64,000 bases of DNA from Silene conica (taxonomy: Eukaryota; Streptophyta; Magnoliopsida; Caryophyllales; Caryophyllaceae). Where the stretch lies: assembly GCA_029255685.2 (NCBI GenBank), contig CM055320.2, positions 8,728,614 to 8,792,613 of the forward strand, written 5' to 3'. Below are positions 48,585 to 60,584 of this stretch, piece by piece (position 1 is the first letter of the stretch; each line of letters opens with the position of its first letter). The position numbers and the translations under genes are program-made. Under the pieces are notes generated by a model. That model saw only the letters and a list, made by a program, of their open reading frames with translations. It did no database searches and was not told the DNA's origin.

Positions 48585-48918
48585 AGTTTACGGACACATA
48601 GTGAGTACAACCACAAAGGAGGTTTATTAGGATCAAATTTATTATAAGATGAAAATTATACTAATTAAAGGGTGTTTATCAATAACAAGAATATTGAAGA
48701 TTGTTGTAGGAGAGAATATATTTAAGAACAAGAATAAAGAAGATTATAGAAGAAGTATGGTTTGGTGTGAATTAGCTTGGTTTGTTCACTCCAAAGCTCT
48801 TCTATTTATAGTGCTCCAAGAGCATACATGCTAAGATTTTATCACACACGTTGCAAGCTATAGTATTGCCTAAGTTTGGTCTAATAAACAAGCTACACCT
48901 ATTTCTATTATTGTACAC

Positions 48919-50176
48919 TACTTAGTTTTATACTTACACGTTTGCATACTACTTCTAACTACTACACTACACTCTACAACACTTTTTTAATCTATATCTA
49001 TCCATAAGTTTCTACTTTATTATTGTCTTTATATAGGTGTAGTGTCCTTTATTTACATCTAACCATGTTTGGTCCGAAATACATTTTAGCTATTTACTTT
49101 AATTTGTTTTTCGGCCCGACTTAGAATTAAATTGAATAGACCATGGATCAGACCATAATCTGAACTTATATAAAAAGAAGTTCTTTAAAATTGTAAGTAT
49201 GTTAATTTTATTTAGAACTTTGTTTACCTTATCCGTATATATGACACATACGTAAATCTAATAAGTAGATAATGTTGTTTATTTTTATCGTTATAAACTT
49301 CTTGAATTCTAATTTTAATATACTACGATCAATTGTCATTAAATTTGGTCTATTATGTTTGGTCTACTTGTGTTTATGGTCCAGGTCCAGGTCCGGTTCA
49401 CACCAAGAAAATTTAAGAAGAAAATGACGAATTTTTCAATCACAAATGGGCTTTTCCTATCATAAATTCAGATTTCTAACGGATAATCTGTCAGAAAATT
49501 CTATTAGTTAAAACCGTTATAAAAAATGGATTTCTGACAGATCTTTCGATTGATTTTCATAGGATCGTTGCGTCATATCGTATAATCTAAGTATTTTTTT
49601 ATGTAAGATCTATTGTAGATAGATGAATTGTGCACCTGCGCAGATTATAGGGCGTCTAAGTGCGAGTCTGTACAAGTTATTGTAATGATTATCTAGGTCG
49701 AAAATAAGGCCACCGTATACAAGAAGTGAAGAAACTACTCCCTCCATTCTTTTTATATCACCCAACTTTTGTTTTGACACTATTCACAATCGAGTATTCA
49801 ACGTCGGTTTTCTCTCAATCCGTTCACGGAAATATATTCATGTGAGATCTTTTTTGGATTGTCTTGATAAGAGGATTAAGAATATCAAACTTTTATAATT
49901 TTTAGTAGTATGTAGCTAAAGATATAATCAAAACAAAATGAACATCGGGAAACGTGAATAATGAAATGGGGTGATATAAAAAGAATGGAGGGAGTATAGA
50001 AGAAGGCAAATCACACAAGATGTGCTATAGTATAGACGTATAGTTCAACAATGTCATAATTTACATGCAGCATTTGTATCTCTTCCATTTTAGTATCTGG
50101 TTCTTTACGTTTTTATTCGTTTGTAATAAAACATACTTCAGGCACTCCCACATATTTTACACATATCAACAAACAT
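48919..50176. other. Intergenic with a Stowaway MITE
   Basis: AT-rich sequence downstream of the carboxypeptidase gene. Nothing is recognised apart from the MITE at 49738-49994. Confidence 0.5.
49738..49994. mobile_element. Stowaway-like MITE
   Basis: Long inverted ends beginning CTCCCTCCATTCTTTTTATA, with TA target duplications on both sides. 257 bp. Confidence 0.9.
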
Positions 50177-53100
50177 CTAGTTTCCTCTGTGTGAAAGTAA
50201 TTCTTCCCCGGTTAAGAAAGAGTGAATAAGAGCAAGGGCTTCACTAGGTTTGTTCAGAGGTACCAAGTGACCCGCTCCTCGCACCGTCACAAATGTTATC
50301 CCGTCGTACTCAACTATCCTGCCTCCTACCTGCACTTTCACCAAGTCACTATGTCTGAAATTTGAAGTTTTGGTAATTGTTATATCATGGAGAGGAATGG
50401 GGTATTAGGGGTAAGGTACCTGATTGTTGTGGAACCAAGTTCGCCAAGGGGTCTTAACTGGTAACCCGAGTGATTCGACACAGTATCTACTTCCAATGGC
50501 CGGCACTCGACCATCAACGTCTCCACTGTTATAAGAAACACCACAGTTGATCGCGTCACAGGAAAAAATATAAACGAAATGGTGGAAAAATAAATTGGAT
50601 ATATACCTGTAAATCCAGATTTTGAGGCCTCCTTGTATCAGCTTCTTATAGATAGGTAGAACTGATGGAACTGTGTCATGATAGCTGTTCAAAATGGAAT
50701 CTCTACAAGGAAAATCGAGTACAATGAATAAGCTCCAATGGGCTTTCTCTGTAAATATACTCCGAATGATGAGATTTCAGCTGACAAAAAGATGACCGAC
50801 AGCAGATCGAGAGGGCGAATTAAGCTTACTTGCAAACTTGCCATTTAATACTAGCATTTGCATTTCCTCTGTTGATATTTGCATGAAGTGTGGTTTGTAC
50901 TTCTGGCTTATTGAAGTACTTTTCAGTGTACGACGCGTAGCATGGGTCATAACCCTCTGAAAAGATCCTTGGTCTCTTTGATCCATACTTCCCAGCCTGC
51001 AAAAGTTAACAGTAACATAGAACCTTAAACTGCGCGCAGTGGAGGAACGAACGGGTTAGCCAGGGTTATCCGTTATCACCTCCTGAGGAACGAAAATTTT
51101 GAAGTTTTTAGTCAGAATTTCCGATTTTTTCTAGGTTACTCTATTGCATTACTGTCACCATAAATTTTCTGGCCTTATCCCTCAGGAGCTCGACAAAGAG
51201 ATACATTACCTCGTTATTATACGCTGACATTGATGCTGTACTGTTCAGTAAGCAGATAGGGGCATATATGTTGTAAATATCAATCTCTTTGTATATTACA
51301 AAAACCACATTCATGGCTATGTTGCAGTCACTAGACCAGACTAACTCCTTGAAATCACATACTTCTTTCGCCTTGTTATACTGTTCGTCTGATATAACAG
51401 AATGGCTCCAAGCATGCTCTAACAATCCTTTCGAGTCGTAGTAATCATCTGTTAATGGGTTCCCCACCTGCAATGCAGATTTATGCATAGCATTGAATTT
51501 GTGCCACATTATTGAATATTGCATCACTCGACTATACGCAGTATTTGACATGGTATTCGCTGAGGTCAGACCTGATAGATGAACCATCTCAACCAGAACC
51601 TTAAGGTGATGGTTGAGGCCCAACTATTATTAATATTCCTATTACGCTCCCTCACTCAAATGCCCGTTGGACTTGTGGTTAGTTTGCACAGTCTCCCGCT
51701 CCCCCATACTGTGTGTTGATTTCCACTTCTGAGTTCTCGAGGGGTTTTGAGGTTGCCAGAATTCAAACCCACGACCTTCGGTCACACTGGCTCTGATACC
51801 ATGATCACTGACTCTGATACCATGATAGTCGATAGATGAACCATCCAAACCAAAACCTTAAGGTGATGATTGTGGCCCAACTATTATTAATATTCCTATT
51901 AGACATGATCCATTATACGAGTATATACTATGAAGTGCCTTGGATTAACAAGTACTAGCGCGTTTAATTGAAGATTACGTACAATGAAGCCTTTGAGATT
52001 GATTTTTGTATAGTTGGTCTGATCCTTATTCCGGTCGAAGATGAGTTCTGCCAGTTGAGGTATATAGTGACCTGTAACAAAAGTAAAAAAAACAACTCCC
52101 AATAGATCAGAAGGTACTAACTTTCAGAATGCCTGTAACTCTGTAAGCATACCACAGGGTATTAATTAAAGGCCGCAACAATACATGTCGATAGCTTTCT
52201 ACATTTTTTGAAGATCACCACGACTACATTTTACTAAATGCTAGAACAGTATCGGTAGCAATTAGTGAGATTAGGCTGCGACTATGGAACCTGTAATCAC
52301 AACAGAAACCAAATGTACACTAAATTAAGGGAAAGCAGATTATCAGACCTGCATAACTTTCTCCTACCAAGAAGAAATCATGGTTCGTGTATTTTGGATA
52401 TCGCTGCAGCCAATTTACCACGAATTGATATGCATCCGCAGCTTCATAAACATTAAACAGTTAGAAGTTACATGTATAGGAGACTTTAAGGCAAGAGTTT
52501 TGAAAGGGTGATCATAATAAAATTACCTGCAAAGTCATCATTCAAACTGTTGAGATCTGTGGATGTGTTGGTGTAAGAGAACCCTACCCCAACTGGGGAC
52601 TCGACAAATAGCACATTCGCCTCTTCAATACGTAACAGAAAGCACAAAGAATTAGTCGATGAGAAAAAGTTGTGATGAAAATGTCGCGAAAGATATTGAA
52701 GATGATGACCTTGAATCCAAGTGAAGTTATTGTAGATCAAACCGTCACCATTTTCATCGACTTTAAGAGGGCCTATTTCCACTGCAGCTCCATATCCTAT
52801 TGATGAGCAACCAGGTCCTACAAAAGGAATTTCTAATGTGAGATAATATTTGATCGATTTAAACTTTGTTGTGTTGTTGTGAAACCGCATATAAGTTTTC
52901 TACACAAGCGCGATACCATTGAATTGGGAGCTATGTTACTCTATCTCGGCTCCAAGTGCATGACATAACACAACTTTTATTTTATTTTTGTTTTAAAAGG
53001 ATTTTGATGCCGAAGAAATTTGAACCCAGGTTATGAGCACCAGCTCTTATGACTTTACCAGCTAAACTAGCTAACATCTGCATGACATGACACAATACTG

Positions 53101-53513
53101 TCAAGTCTCAAACACGACTATTTGTTAAAAAGGTGTCATGTTTTTTTGTTGTCTATATGTTGTGTCGAACAATACCAGTATCAAACACGCGACATGTGAC
53201 ATGTGACATGTGACATGTGACATGCTACAAGTGCTCGAGGTATACCTCCATTGAGCCAAAGGAGAAGAGGCTTAGTAGAAGGCTGGGAGAGGGCTTCAAA
53301 GAACCAGAAGAAAAGAGCTCTCCCATTAATTTGGTTAACATTAATGTAACCTGAAAACTGTGAGATTATTGGGTTTGTAGGTTGACCAGGTAAACCTAGT
53401 ACCCTATCTACTTCTTCTAAAGCTGATAATTTTTCTATCACTTTTGTACTACTAGCAATGCATAATGGAAGCAATACTAAAAATGGTACAAGTTCACTTC
53501 TTCTTTTGTTCAT
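50177..53513 (-). CDS. Serine carboxypeptidase-like protein (peptidase family S10)
   Basis: Ten exons, all GT/AG and phase-consistent: 53513-53246, 52817-52710, 52622-52527, 52441-52349, 52071-51983, 51467-51210, 50996-50830, 50702-50607, 50525-50420, 50329-50177. The product has 477 residues, full family length. A signal peptide ([15 protein letters not shown]) indicates secretion or the vacuole. The catalytic triad is intact: Ser186 in GESYAG, Asp394 in SGDVDG, His448 in GAGH. The oxyanion/substrate motif LNGGPGCSS is split by intron 1. Such enzymes remove C-terminal residues or, in the SCPL acyltransferase branch, transfer acyl groups. The HAW, RxF and GSRYC context looks like the carboxypeptidase II/SCPL 25-34 group, but the substrate is inference. 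The start at 53513 is chosen over 53558 because it places the signal peptide at the N-terminus. Confidence 0.9.
51574..51901 (-). mobile_element. TRIM retrotransposon in carboxypeptidase intron 5
   Basis: Two 71-bp direct repeats (51574-51644 and 51831-51901) flank an internal part of about 190 bp. On the minus strand the internal part begins with the Met-tRNA primer-binding site TGGTATCAGAG, present twice. No coding capacity. The size and layout are those of a terminal-repeat retrotransposon in miniature. Confidence 0.7.
52974..53078 (-). mobile_element. tRNA-derived SINE in carboxypeptidase intron 1
   Basis: On the minus strand an A box-like TAGCTGGTAAAG and a B box-like GGGTTCAAATTTC are followed by an A-rich tail. 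Target duplications of 17 bp with one mismatch flank it (52957-52973 and 53079-53095). Confidence 0.75.
53189..53225. repeat. GACATGT tandem repeat
   Basis: About four to five near-identical GACATGT units just inside intron 1 of the carboxypeptidase gene. Confidence 0.85.
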
Positions 53514-56500
53514 CTTGTGAGCAATACATTTGCTTGTGATGCTTTTTATAAGGTACATATATGTGAATACGACACATCACAAATTCTCATTTATGACAGG
53601 TGGTATCCCTCAGAACTAAAATTTGTAACGAATCAGATAAAATCCGTCTGATAGATAAAGATAAGACATTTTATGATTCTTCGGACACTCTTATTTTTGT
53701 TTTATCTATTTATATAGGTGATACTTAACTCGTTATAAGTTTCTGACGGACGTTATCGCATATATAACTTTTTAATATGGAAGTGTACGTAGCTTAGGAC
53801 TACTTTAGAAGTCACATTCTTGCGGTGCGCCATATTCATGCCATGACTCTCATGAGAGAATGAGTACTTTACAATTAGGCCAACTAATTTTTGCTTTTCC
53901 CACAAATTTGGCAACGCTAGTAACATTATCACCAAGTTGTAAAAGTTGTCGAGAATAAATCAAAATGACTCATTAATATCAACGAGTCTTTTTTTGTGAC
54001 GGATAGTATCGTCACAAAGTAAAAAGTGATATGTTTCTTTCACAATTACATAGGTGGGAAGATAAGTGGGAGGAAATGGAATATTACATATGTTTTGCCA
54101 CTTGTATTTTAGAAGAGGGTCAATATTCGTCTTCAGCTTATGACGGTATATCCATCCTTAACGGATATGGTCAATATTACATATGTTTTACACTTTTTTA
54201 TTCAGTAGGTCTCCTGAAAAACCGCCTCTCAAGAAGCTTATTGAGAGACTATTGTACAAATTTAAGAAAAACTGGTACTAAAGTTACTATAATAGGTACA
54301 AATCATGTTTAAAATAAAATGAGTACATTAATTATGTAAATAAATACGAAATTACTAAGGTACGATCAATGACAAAGGGGTTAAGAAATACAAATAAAAT
54401 GGTACAAAAGAATGGTCTCTCAATAATTTATTGAAAACTCGTCTCTCTCAAGTTTTAGTGCTTTTTATTTTGTGAGGAAAAAAATAAGGGGTGTAAACAT
54501 ATGACTGCGACGGAGAAATTTCACTTGTGAGATTTTAAAAGTGTTTAGGTTTTAACTTTAAGATCTTAGGAGTTAGGATTATCTGGCTTGGCCAACTTAA
54601 ACCCTAATAAGCTGATGTCTAAAATCTCAGGATTGATTTAACATTTTAACCATCATTTAATTTATGTATTAAAATGTATTTGACCGTTAATCATTAACGC
54701 TTTGTAAAGTAACAGTCGCAATTGAATTGTGATACATATGGAATATGTTATTTTATTTCATTATACATTTATAATTAATATAATCTATCGGAATTTAAAC
54801 TAGATTAATTGATAAAGTTATTTAACGTAAAATTGATAGCCTTTTGTGCGCATGATTAAGCAAGAATGAATAATAAGATTATGGAATACACATGTCTTCT
54901 TATAACCCATTGTTTAAGGAATGCACAATATCAGCATGATCTATTGTGGTACTCCAAAGATGAGGTAAAAATGGCCAAAGTATGGTGAACAGATGTTGAT
55001 TGTTCAGCAGCTATCAGCTTACTGAAGTGGATGAAATCCAAGGTCGGCTTTAAAAAGTACTCCGTATCTTTGTACTATGTAGTGCCATGAAATAAAGTAT
55101 CAGCACTCATACGGTCATACGGTCATAAATTCAAGTGAAGGCGTAAAGAAAATTACATGTTAGGTCTATCGTATCGGAGAACAATAAAGAAAAAAGTATA
55201 ATCTGCTTTATAAATTACGGGATTACTTTATCCATAGTCAATTAATTTTGAGATGGTTTTTTTAAACTTAAAGTCGATACTCACTTCTTCATGATGGCCG
55301 GCGTGACTCAAGCCTATGTGCAATCTAACAGAAAGGATTATGTCGTATGTCGTGCACTTTGAAAAAGATACCTAGGTCAGTTTTGTATTGGTATGGATGC
55401 ACTAAGTTAGTTGATGTAAAACTTGTGCGTCCTACATCATTAGTGATCATCCATTGCCTGCCTAATTAGCAAATAAAGCTTGACAATTGATAAGTGAGCT
55501 CCATATATACTTGATTACTTGGTGTAATCACTATCAAGGGTAGAAGGCTTCACAAATTCTCATGTGTGACGACAATATCCGTCACAAGCTTATAACGAGT
55601 TAAATAAAACTCATTTGTATAGATAAAGACAAAGCTTGTGATTTTCTATACACTTTTATTATTGTCTTATCTAAATAAGTGAGTGTACTTGACTCGTCGC
55701 AAACTTATGACAGATATATCCGTCACAAAGAAACTTATTGATAAGGCTTTATGACTTGATTATTTTAAAAGATTTACAAAAAAAAATTATCTTTAATTAT
55801 TTATCCAATATTTCACGTTTAGCTGTTTGAAATTATTTAAGACTTTTAGATGAGTTATTATACAATAAATGAAATGTGGATACATTAAGTATTCTTTTTA
55901 TAAGGAAAGTAAACTAGTTAATCGAAATTCATCTATAATAACATCCTCGCAGATAAAAGAGGTAAAATAAAACCGTAAATCACATCACCAAGATAAAGGG
56001 CAAAGGAAAATCTCTCAAAAGAAAGTTTAAAGCAAGAACAACCCCAATAAAGAAAAAGAAAACCCACACAAAGACCGAAGTTATCGATCTCATTACAAAA
56101 ACAAGGTAAACAACAACTCGATCCAGTAGAAGAAAATAGTTCAAACTTTAGAAAAATCTTAAAACAAAACGAAAATTAATTTGAAATCTTGTCGACGAAT
56201 ATCAATAACAAAATAACCAAACAAATCAAACACTCCCAAAACAATGACTAAAATTGTTTTGTAATATTCAATAATCACAATTAAGATTCAAAAAAGTTTC
56301 TCTTATAATTCTTGATTTAAACCTTGATTCTAATGATTTATGGTTAATTTTAGTTCTTCTATGCTTAAATGAAGAGCAAACAAAACCAAATCATAAAGAA
56401 AGGTAAAAATCAACAATTTTTCTTATGAAAATTCTAATAAGGAAAGAAATGAATAAAATTATGGGAAAGACATGCAATTTTTGGTCTGGTTAACAAATGA

Positions 56501-57334
56501 GGTAGGAGAGAAGTGACAAGGAATGAATGGAGGATACAACACCCGAGATGTTACATTGGAGTTGAGTGTAAAATTTAAATCATGATGTATTTTTTAATCA
56601 CTTACTGAGGAAAAAAAATAGCCTAGTTAAAAGTTAATAATACTTTATTGAATGACATTTATTAACATCTGATTAGGTATTTTTGTGTTTCACAACGAAA
56701 AACAAAATTGAGTTTACAAACATAATGTTTTAGAGATTTTTAACCTATTTTTATTGCATATATGTCTATATCAATTATACATAATACAACCTTGAAAAAA
56801 ATTTATATACTTCCTCGGTTTTCTTACTGTTGCCCCTAATTTGCTACACCATTCAGGCATTCATCATACCCTTTTCAGCCAACTAATCAATTTGACCATC
56901 AGAATCAACCGTATGCGTCACTGAACAATCTCATATTCTCATCGTACCTATATTTCCTCTACAATATTACTCGGGCTAAATTATCGCGTCAAACTCTAAC
57001 GATTTGTATCGAATACATCGATCACGAATTACAAACTTGTAAAACAGTTTTTTTTCCTTTCTTTTGTTTCCACCTCAATTCTTGCCTACAGATGATCGCC
57101 AAGTGCCTCTATTTTTGTTAAAGGAAAAAACTACCTAACTTAAATCTACTCACTAATATAGTAATACTTGACGTTTAAATTCAAGGCATGAATGAAAAAC
57201 ATTTAGCAAAAACCAACATAAAAAGAAGGAACAAAATACATTGAACATAGTCCGACTCGAAATAATAATATTCGTATCATTTTTTTTTATAGTAAATCGG
57301 ATTCATTTTTTCCTTTCCCTTGTAAAAATAATTA
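53514..57334. other. Intergenic upstream of the carboxypeptidase gene
   Basis: Contains copies of the CACAAATTCTCAT/GTGACGG repeat family (about 53572-53760, 53990-54040, 55548-55735) and a unit related to the 3640-4150 repeat (56455-56960). No gene is seen. Confidence 0.5.
56455..56960. repeat. Copy of the 3640-4150 dispersed repeat
   Basis: Shares AGACATGCAATTTTT, ACATTGG and CCATCAGAATCAACCGTATG words in the same order as 3640-4150, with moderate divergence. Confidence 0.65.
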
Positions 57335-58148
57335 GGGTTTTTCCCATTGATACCCCTGTAGTATTGGTTTTTCCCAATTGTACCCCTTTGTATAGCACTT
57401 TACTAACTGTGCCCTTAAGCTTAATTAGTTACTCCCATCAGTAGATAAACGTAATTAGTCCGTTAGTTTTAGGCGTTAAGTGTCATGTTGGCACTTAATT
57501 AGCCACCTAAGCAATTGAGTTGACAAGTGACATGGATGTGAGTTGGCAAACTAAGACTCCCTCACCCCCCAAATCGTCATTCACACCCTTCCTTCCCATT
57601 CAAAAATTAAACCCTTCATCTCCCCTTCCCCTGTTCATCTTCGTCTCCATCAAACCCGATATCTTTAAAACCGCATTTCTTCCACATAAATTGCATTTTT
57701 TGTTTCGAAAATCAAGATCTTCAATTGGTTCATTCCTTCTCCAATTGGATGAAGAAGACATTTTAAGTAAAAAAAAAAAGGAAGATAGAGTAGGTGAAAT
57801 AAATTGGGGAAAAATAGTTGAAATTAATTGGGGGAAAATAGTGAGTTAAATAGTAGAATATGGATGGGGGTTTTGGAGGGCAAAATTAAATTGTAGTGGA
57901 GGTAGTTGGAGGGAAATTTATGGTGGGAAGAATTTGGGGGAAAAAAAGGAAAATATAGGCTAACTCAATTGCTTAGGTGGCTAATTAAGTGCCAACATGG
58001 CACGTAACGCCTAAAACTAACGGACTAATTACGTTTATCTACTAATGGGAGTAACTAATTAAACTTAAGGGCACAGTTAGTAAAGTGCTATATGAAGGGG
58101 TACAACTGGGAAAAGCCAATACTATAGGGGTATCAATGGGAAAAACCC
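57335..58148. mobile_element. Non-autonomous MULE with about 190-bp inverted ends
   Basis: The ends are GGGTTTTTCCCATTGATACC and its complement, with complementarity reaching about 190 bp inward. Perfect 9-bp target duplications AAATAATTA (57326-57334 and 58149-58157). The internal ORF (57520-57849, 109 residues, Pro/Ser/Phe-rich) could be a captured gene piece, but I recognise nothing. Confidence 0.9.
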
Positions 58149-58974
58149 AAATAATTAAGGGATTTTTTATACGGTAACCCTCAGTTTTTTCAATTTCTAT
58201 AAGGTAACCCTTTATTTAATTAAGCTCCCACTAATAACCTTATACTCTATATAAGTTAATGAACATGACCTTATTTTTTCCATTCCGTCAACTTTTTCAA
58301 TTTCTATAAGTAACCCTCCATTTCTTTCTTCTTTTCCTTTTAATTTCCCTCCATTTTAATGTCTCCTTTTAATTTCCCTCCATTTTAATGTCTCTACACT
58401 TCTTTTACATCAATTTTTTTGCTCCATTTATTTCGAAAACAGCCTCAAGTTATTTGCCCTGCCCCGTTTAGCCAAGTATATATCAAGCACCATAACAATA
58501 TGTACACTAGAAATGCCCAAAGTTAAGTTACAGAAGGTATTGCCAAATGAGAGGCTAGCATGTTGTGTACCATAGTTTTCTACTGTTTCGAACCATGAGG
58601 ATATCATACAAGTATACAACCTCTTCGGTGTTCAGCACTGAAAATGAGGAACCAAGCTAATTGGCAGAACCAATCCAGGGGTCTGTAGAAAATAGCACAA
58701 CATTATCAGAAGATGAAATAATTATCTGTTGTAAGCATAACTTCAACTATCAGCCAATCAGTAAGATAATTATGATATTTTCATACAACAAAATTAGCAA
58801 CATGTTTGTTTTCTTGCCAAAACAAAAAAAAAGGCCATGACATTGAAATGTTTAAATAAGACCATAACAAGCAACAAAATAAGGCCTTACAGTAGCAAAA
58901 AAAGGATATTACAGCACTAAAAAAAGCCACTACAGCAGCAAAAAGGCCATCATCACACGTAACACCGTTCATCT

Positions 58975-59352
58975 TTAACATCCATCAGCCTTCCTTTTTC
59001 TTCCTCTCCTTAACTGTGGTTGGGTTGGTTGACTACAAACATTGTGATCTTGAGTTGATGTTGATGCACTTCCCATAATTATTGTTTCCAGGTCCTCCAA
59101 TGAAGCAAAATTGGAAGTGGATGCTTTGCTTAACCCTTGATTACCACCTTTCTTAGTAAACCTTCCTTGAAGTTGTTGTCTTTCTTTTGCTGTGTACCCA
59201 CCTTTACAAGTCTTTTTATTATGTCCAAAGCACCCACACTTTTTACACCTGACAGTTACAGACCGTTTGCCCTTCTTTTGCTCCTCCCCTGGTTCTCTTC
59301 TTCTATTTCTCGATGGCCTACCAATGGACCTCTTTAAGGTTGGAGGTTCCAA
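58975..59352 (-). pseudogene. MULE transposase C-terminal zinc-knuckle remnant
   Basis: Encodes a GRPSRNRRREPGEEQ linker and the CCHC knuckle CKKCGCFGHNKKTC, typical of the C-terminus of plant MuDR-like transposases. In another frame just upstream (59353-59440) WFSV and WQNFDVPYLEPP-like pieces can be read, so the frame is broken. It belongs to the same gene as 59445-60584. Confidence 0.7.
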
Positions 59353-59444
59353 GTAAGGAACATCAAAATTTTGCCACTGGCTTTATCAGCTATGGGGTGA
59401 ATGGACAACCCATAGGCTGTATGTCCGCACAGAAAACCAGTCAC

Positions 59445-60584
59445 TTACATAGTGTTTTGGATTTCTGTGTACCTATTCCACTCACACTTCACAACAACCA
59501 AATAAAAACCTTCTTGAACACAATAGTCTCTAAGAACATCTTTAAAGTGCTCTTTGTCCATAAATAATTGCCAAGGCTTCAACCTAATAGCCCCAAAGAC
59601 TTTGTTTTGATAAAGTTCACCATTCTTATATAACTTCTCAGAATACCCTCCTCCTTCACCATTCCACTCATGTTCCTCATATGGGTTATAACCATCACTA
59701 CCATAATTTAAGACTGACACACTCCCATCTTCTTCCTCTAAATCTGACAAACCCTCATATTGATCACCTTCTTCCTCATTAGTTGATACATATATGCCAT
59801 CATTATCGTAGTGGTCTAATTCAACAACATTCTCCTTACCTGTTCTGCTCACAGCCCTCACCACACTTTCACTTCTTACTACTAAGGCATTTGAGGCCCC
59901 TCTAACTTTAGGAACATAAACTCCTTTTTTTAAAGCTGTAGTCCTTGCCATCTTCACACTTGTCACTTGTTTTTGTGAAAATTGGTTGATTGGGGGCAAC
60001 TTAATGGGTGAATTGACGAAAGACCTTTGACTGAACCTCGGAGATCTCCTTGGAGTTAACATCAACTCAGATTGTTGGATATGAAGGGGTGAAGTAGGTT
60101 CAGCAAGGATAGACTCGGATGCTATTTGATTTATCGCAACAAAGCTTGTTGCGTTTGAATTTGAAACATTTCTCCTGCAAGTTAGTTTCTTACCTATGCA
60201 ATTAAAACCCTCAAACTCTTTTGGAACATGATTAATGGTTGCATTTGATACCTCAGACCCCACAATTTTATTATTGGCTCTAAGTTGCCTAGCCAAAGTA
60301 AGTACACGAGAAGGTTCCACTAAACACCCAATCCAAATGTCAATAATTTTCTTCCCTGGAAATCTACTAAACATTTCCATTAGGTCTTTATCATCATTCA
60401 AAGGGAAAGACTTCATTTTATAAGAGTAGGCTAAAAAAGGATGTGTGGGCAAAGTTATACCTTCTTTGTGGGCTTTGTCATAGAGGTCATTAATAATATC
60501 CATAAGTAAACACTTGTCTGTATCTTCAATTATTACTTCAACAAAGTTAGCCCTAAAATGAAGCTTTAACGAAACATTTTCCAT
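59445..60584 (-). CDS. MULE transposase N-terminal fragment (MuDR-type N domain)
   Basis: About 379 residues from the ATG at 60584. It starts with a PB1/PMD-like domain (FVEVIIEDTDKCLLMDIINDLYDKA...DIWIGC). It continues through an acidic linker (LSDLEEEDGSVS) and ends in the conserved MuDR N-terminal motif (KPWQLFMDKEHFKDVLRDYCVQEGF...VKCEWNRY). The frame stops a few residues later, exactly where the DDE catalytic domain should begin, and the zinc-knuckle end follows within about 100 bp. The catalytic core and SWIM domain have been lost by internal deletion. It is probably inactive alone. Confidence 0.65.
   Translation of the reverse strand: MENVSLKLHFRANFVEVIIEDTDKCLLMDIINDLYDKAHKEGITLPTHPFLAYSYKMKSFPLNDDKDLMEMFSRFPGKKIIDIWIGCLVEPSRVLTLARQLRANNKIVGSEVSNATINHVPKEFEGFNCIGKKLTCRRNVSNSNATSFVAINQIASESILAEPTSPLHIQQSELMLTPRRSPRFSQRSFVNSPIKLPPINQFSQKQVTSVKMARTTALKKGVYVPKVRGASNALVVRSESVVRAVSRTGKENVVELDHYDNDGIYVSTNEEEGDQYEGLSDLEEEDGSVSVLNYGSDGYNPYEEHEWNGEGGGYSEKLYKNGELYQNKVFGAIRLKPWQLFMDKEHFKDVLRDYCVQEGFYLVVVKCEWNRYTEIQNTM

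Larger units (their letters stand above)
44846..48918 (-). mobile_element. Pararetrovirus-like element, 5' part, right arm of inverted repeat
   Basis: The mirror image of 31652-35724; every position p maps to 80570 minus p. TATA, primer-binding site, start codon and domains all match. Two differences were noticed, both C/G to T/A type: an Ala to Val change (46130) and a Trp to stop change (45289-45291). The break on the inner side is 20 nt earlier than in the left copy. Confidence 0.8.
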
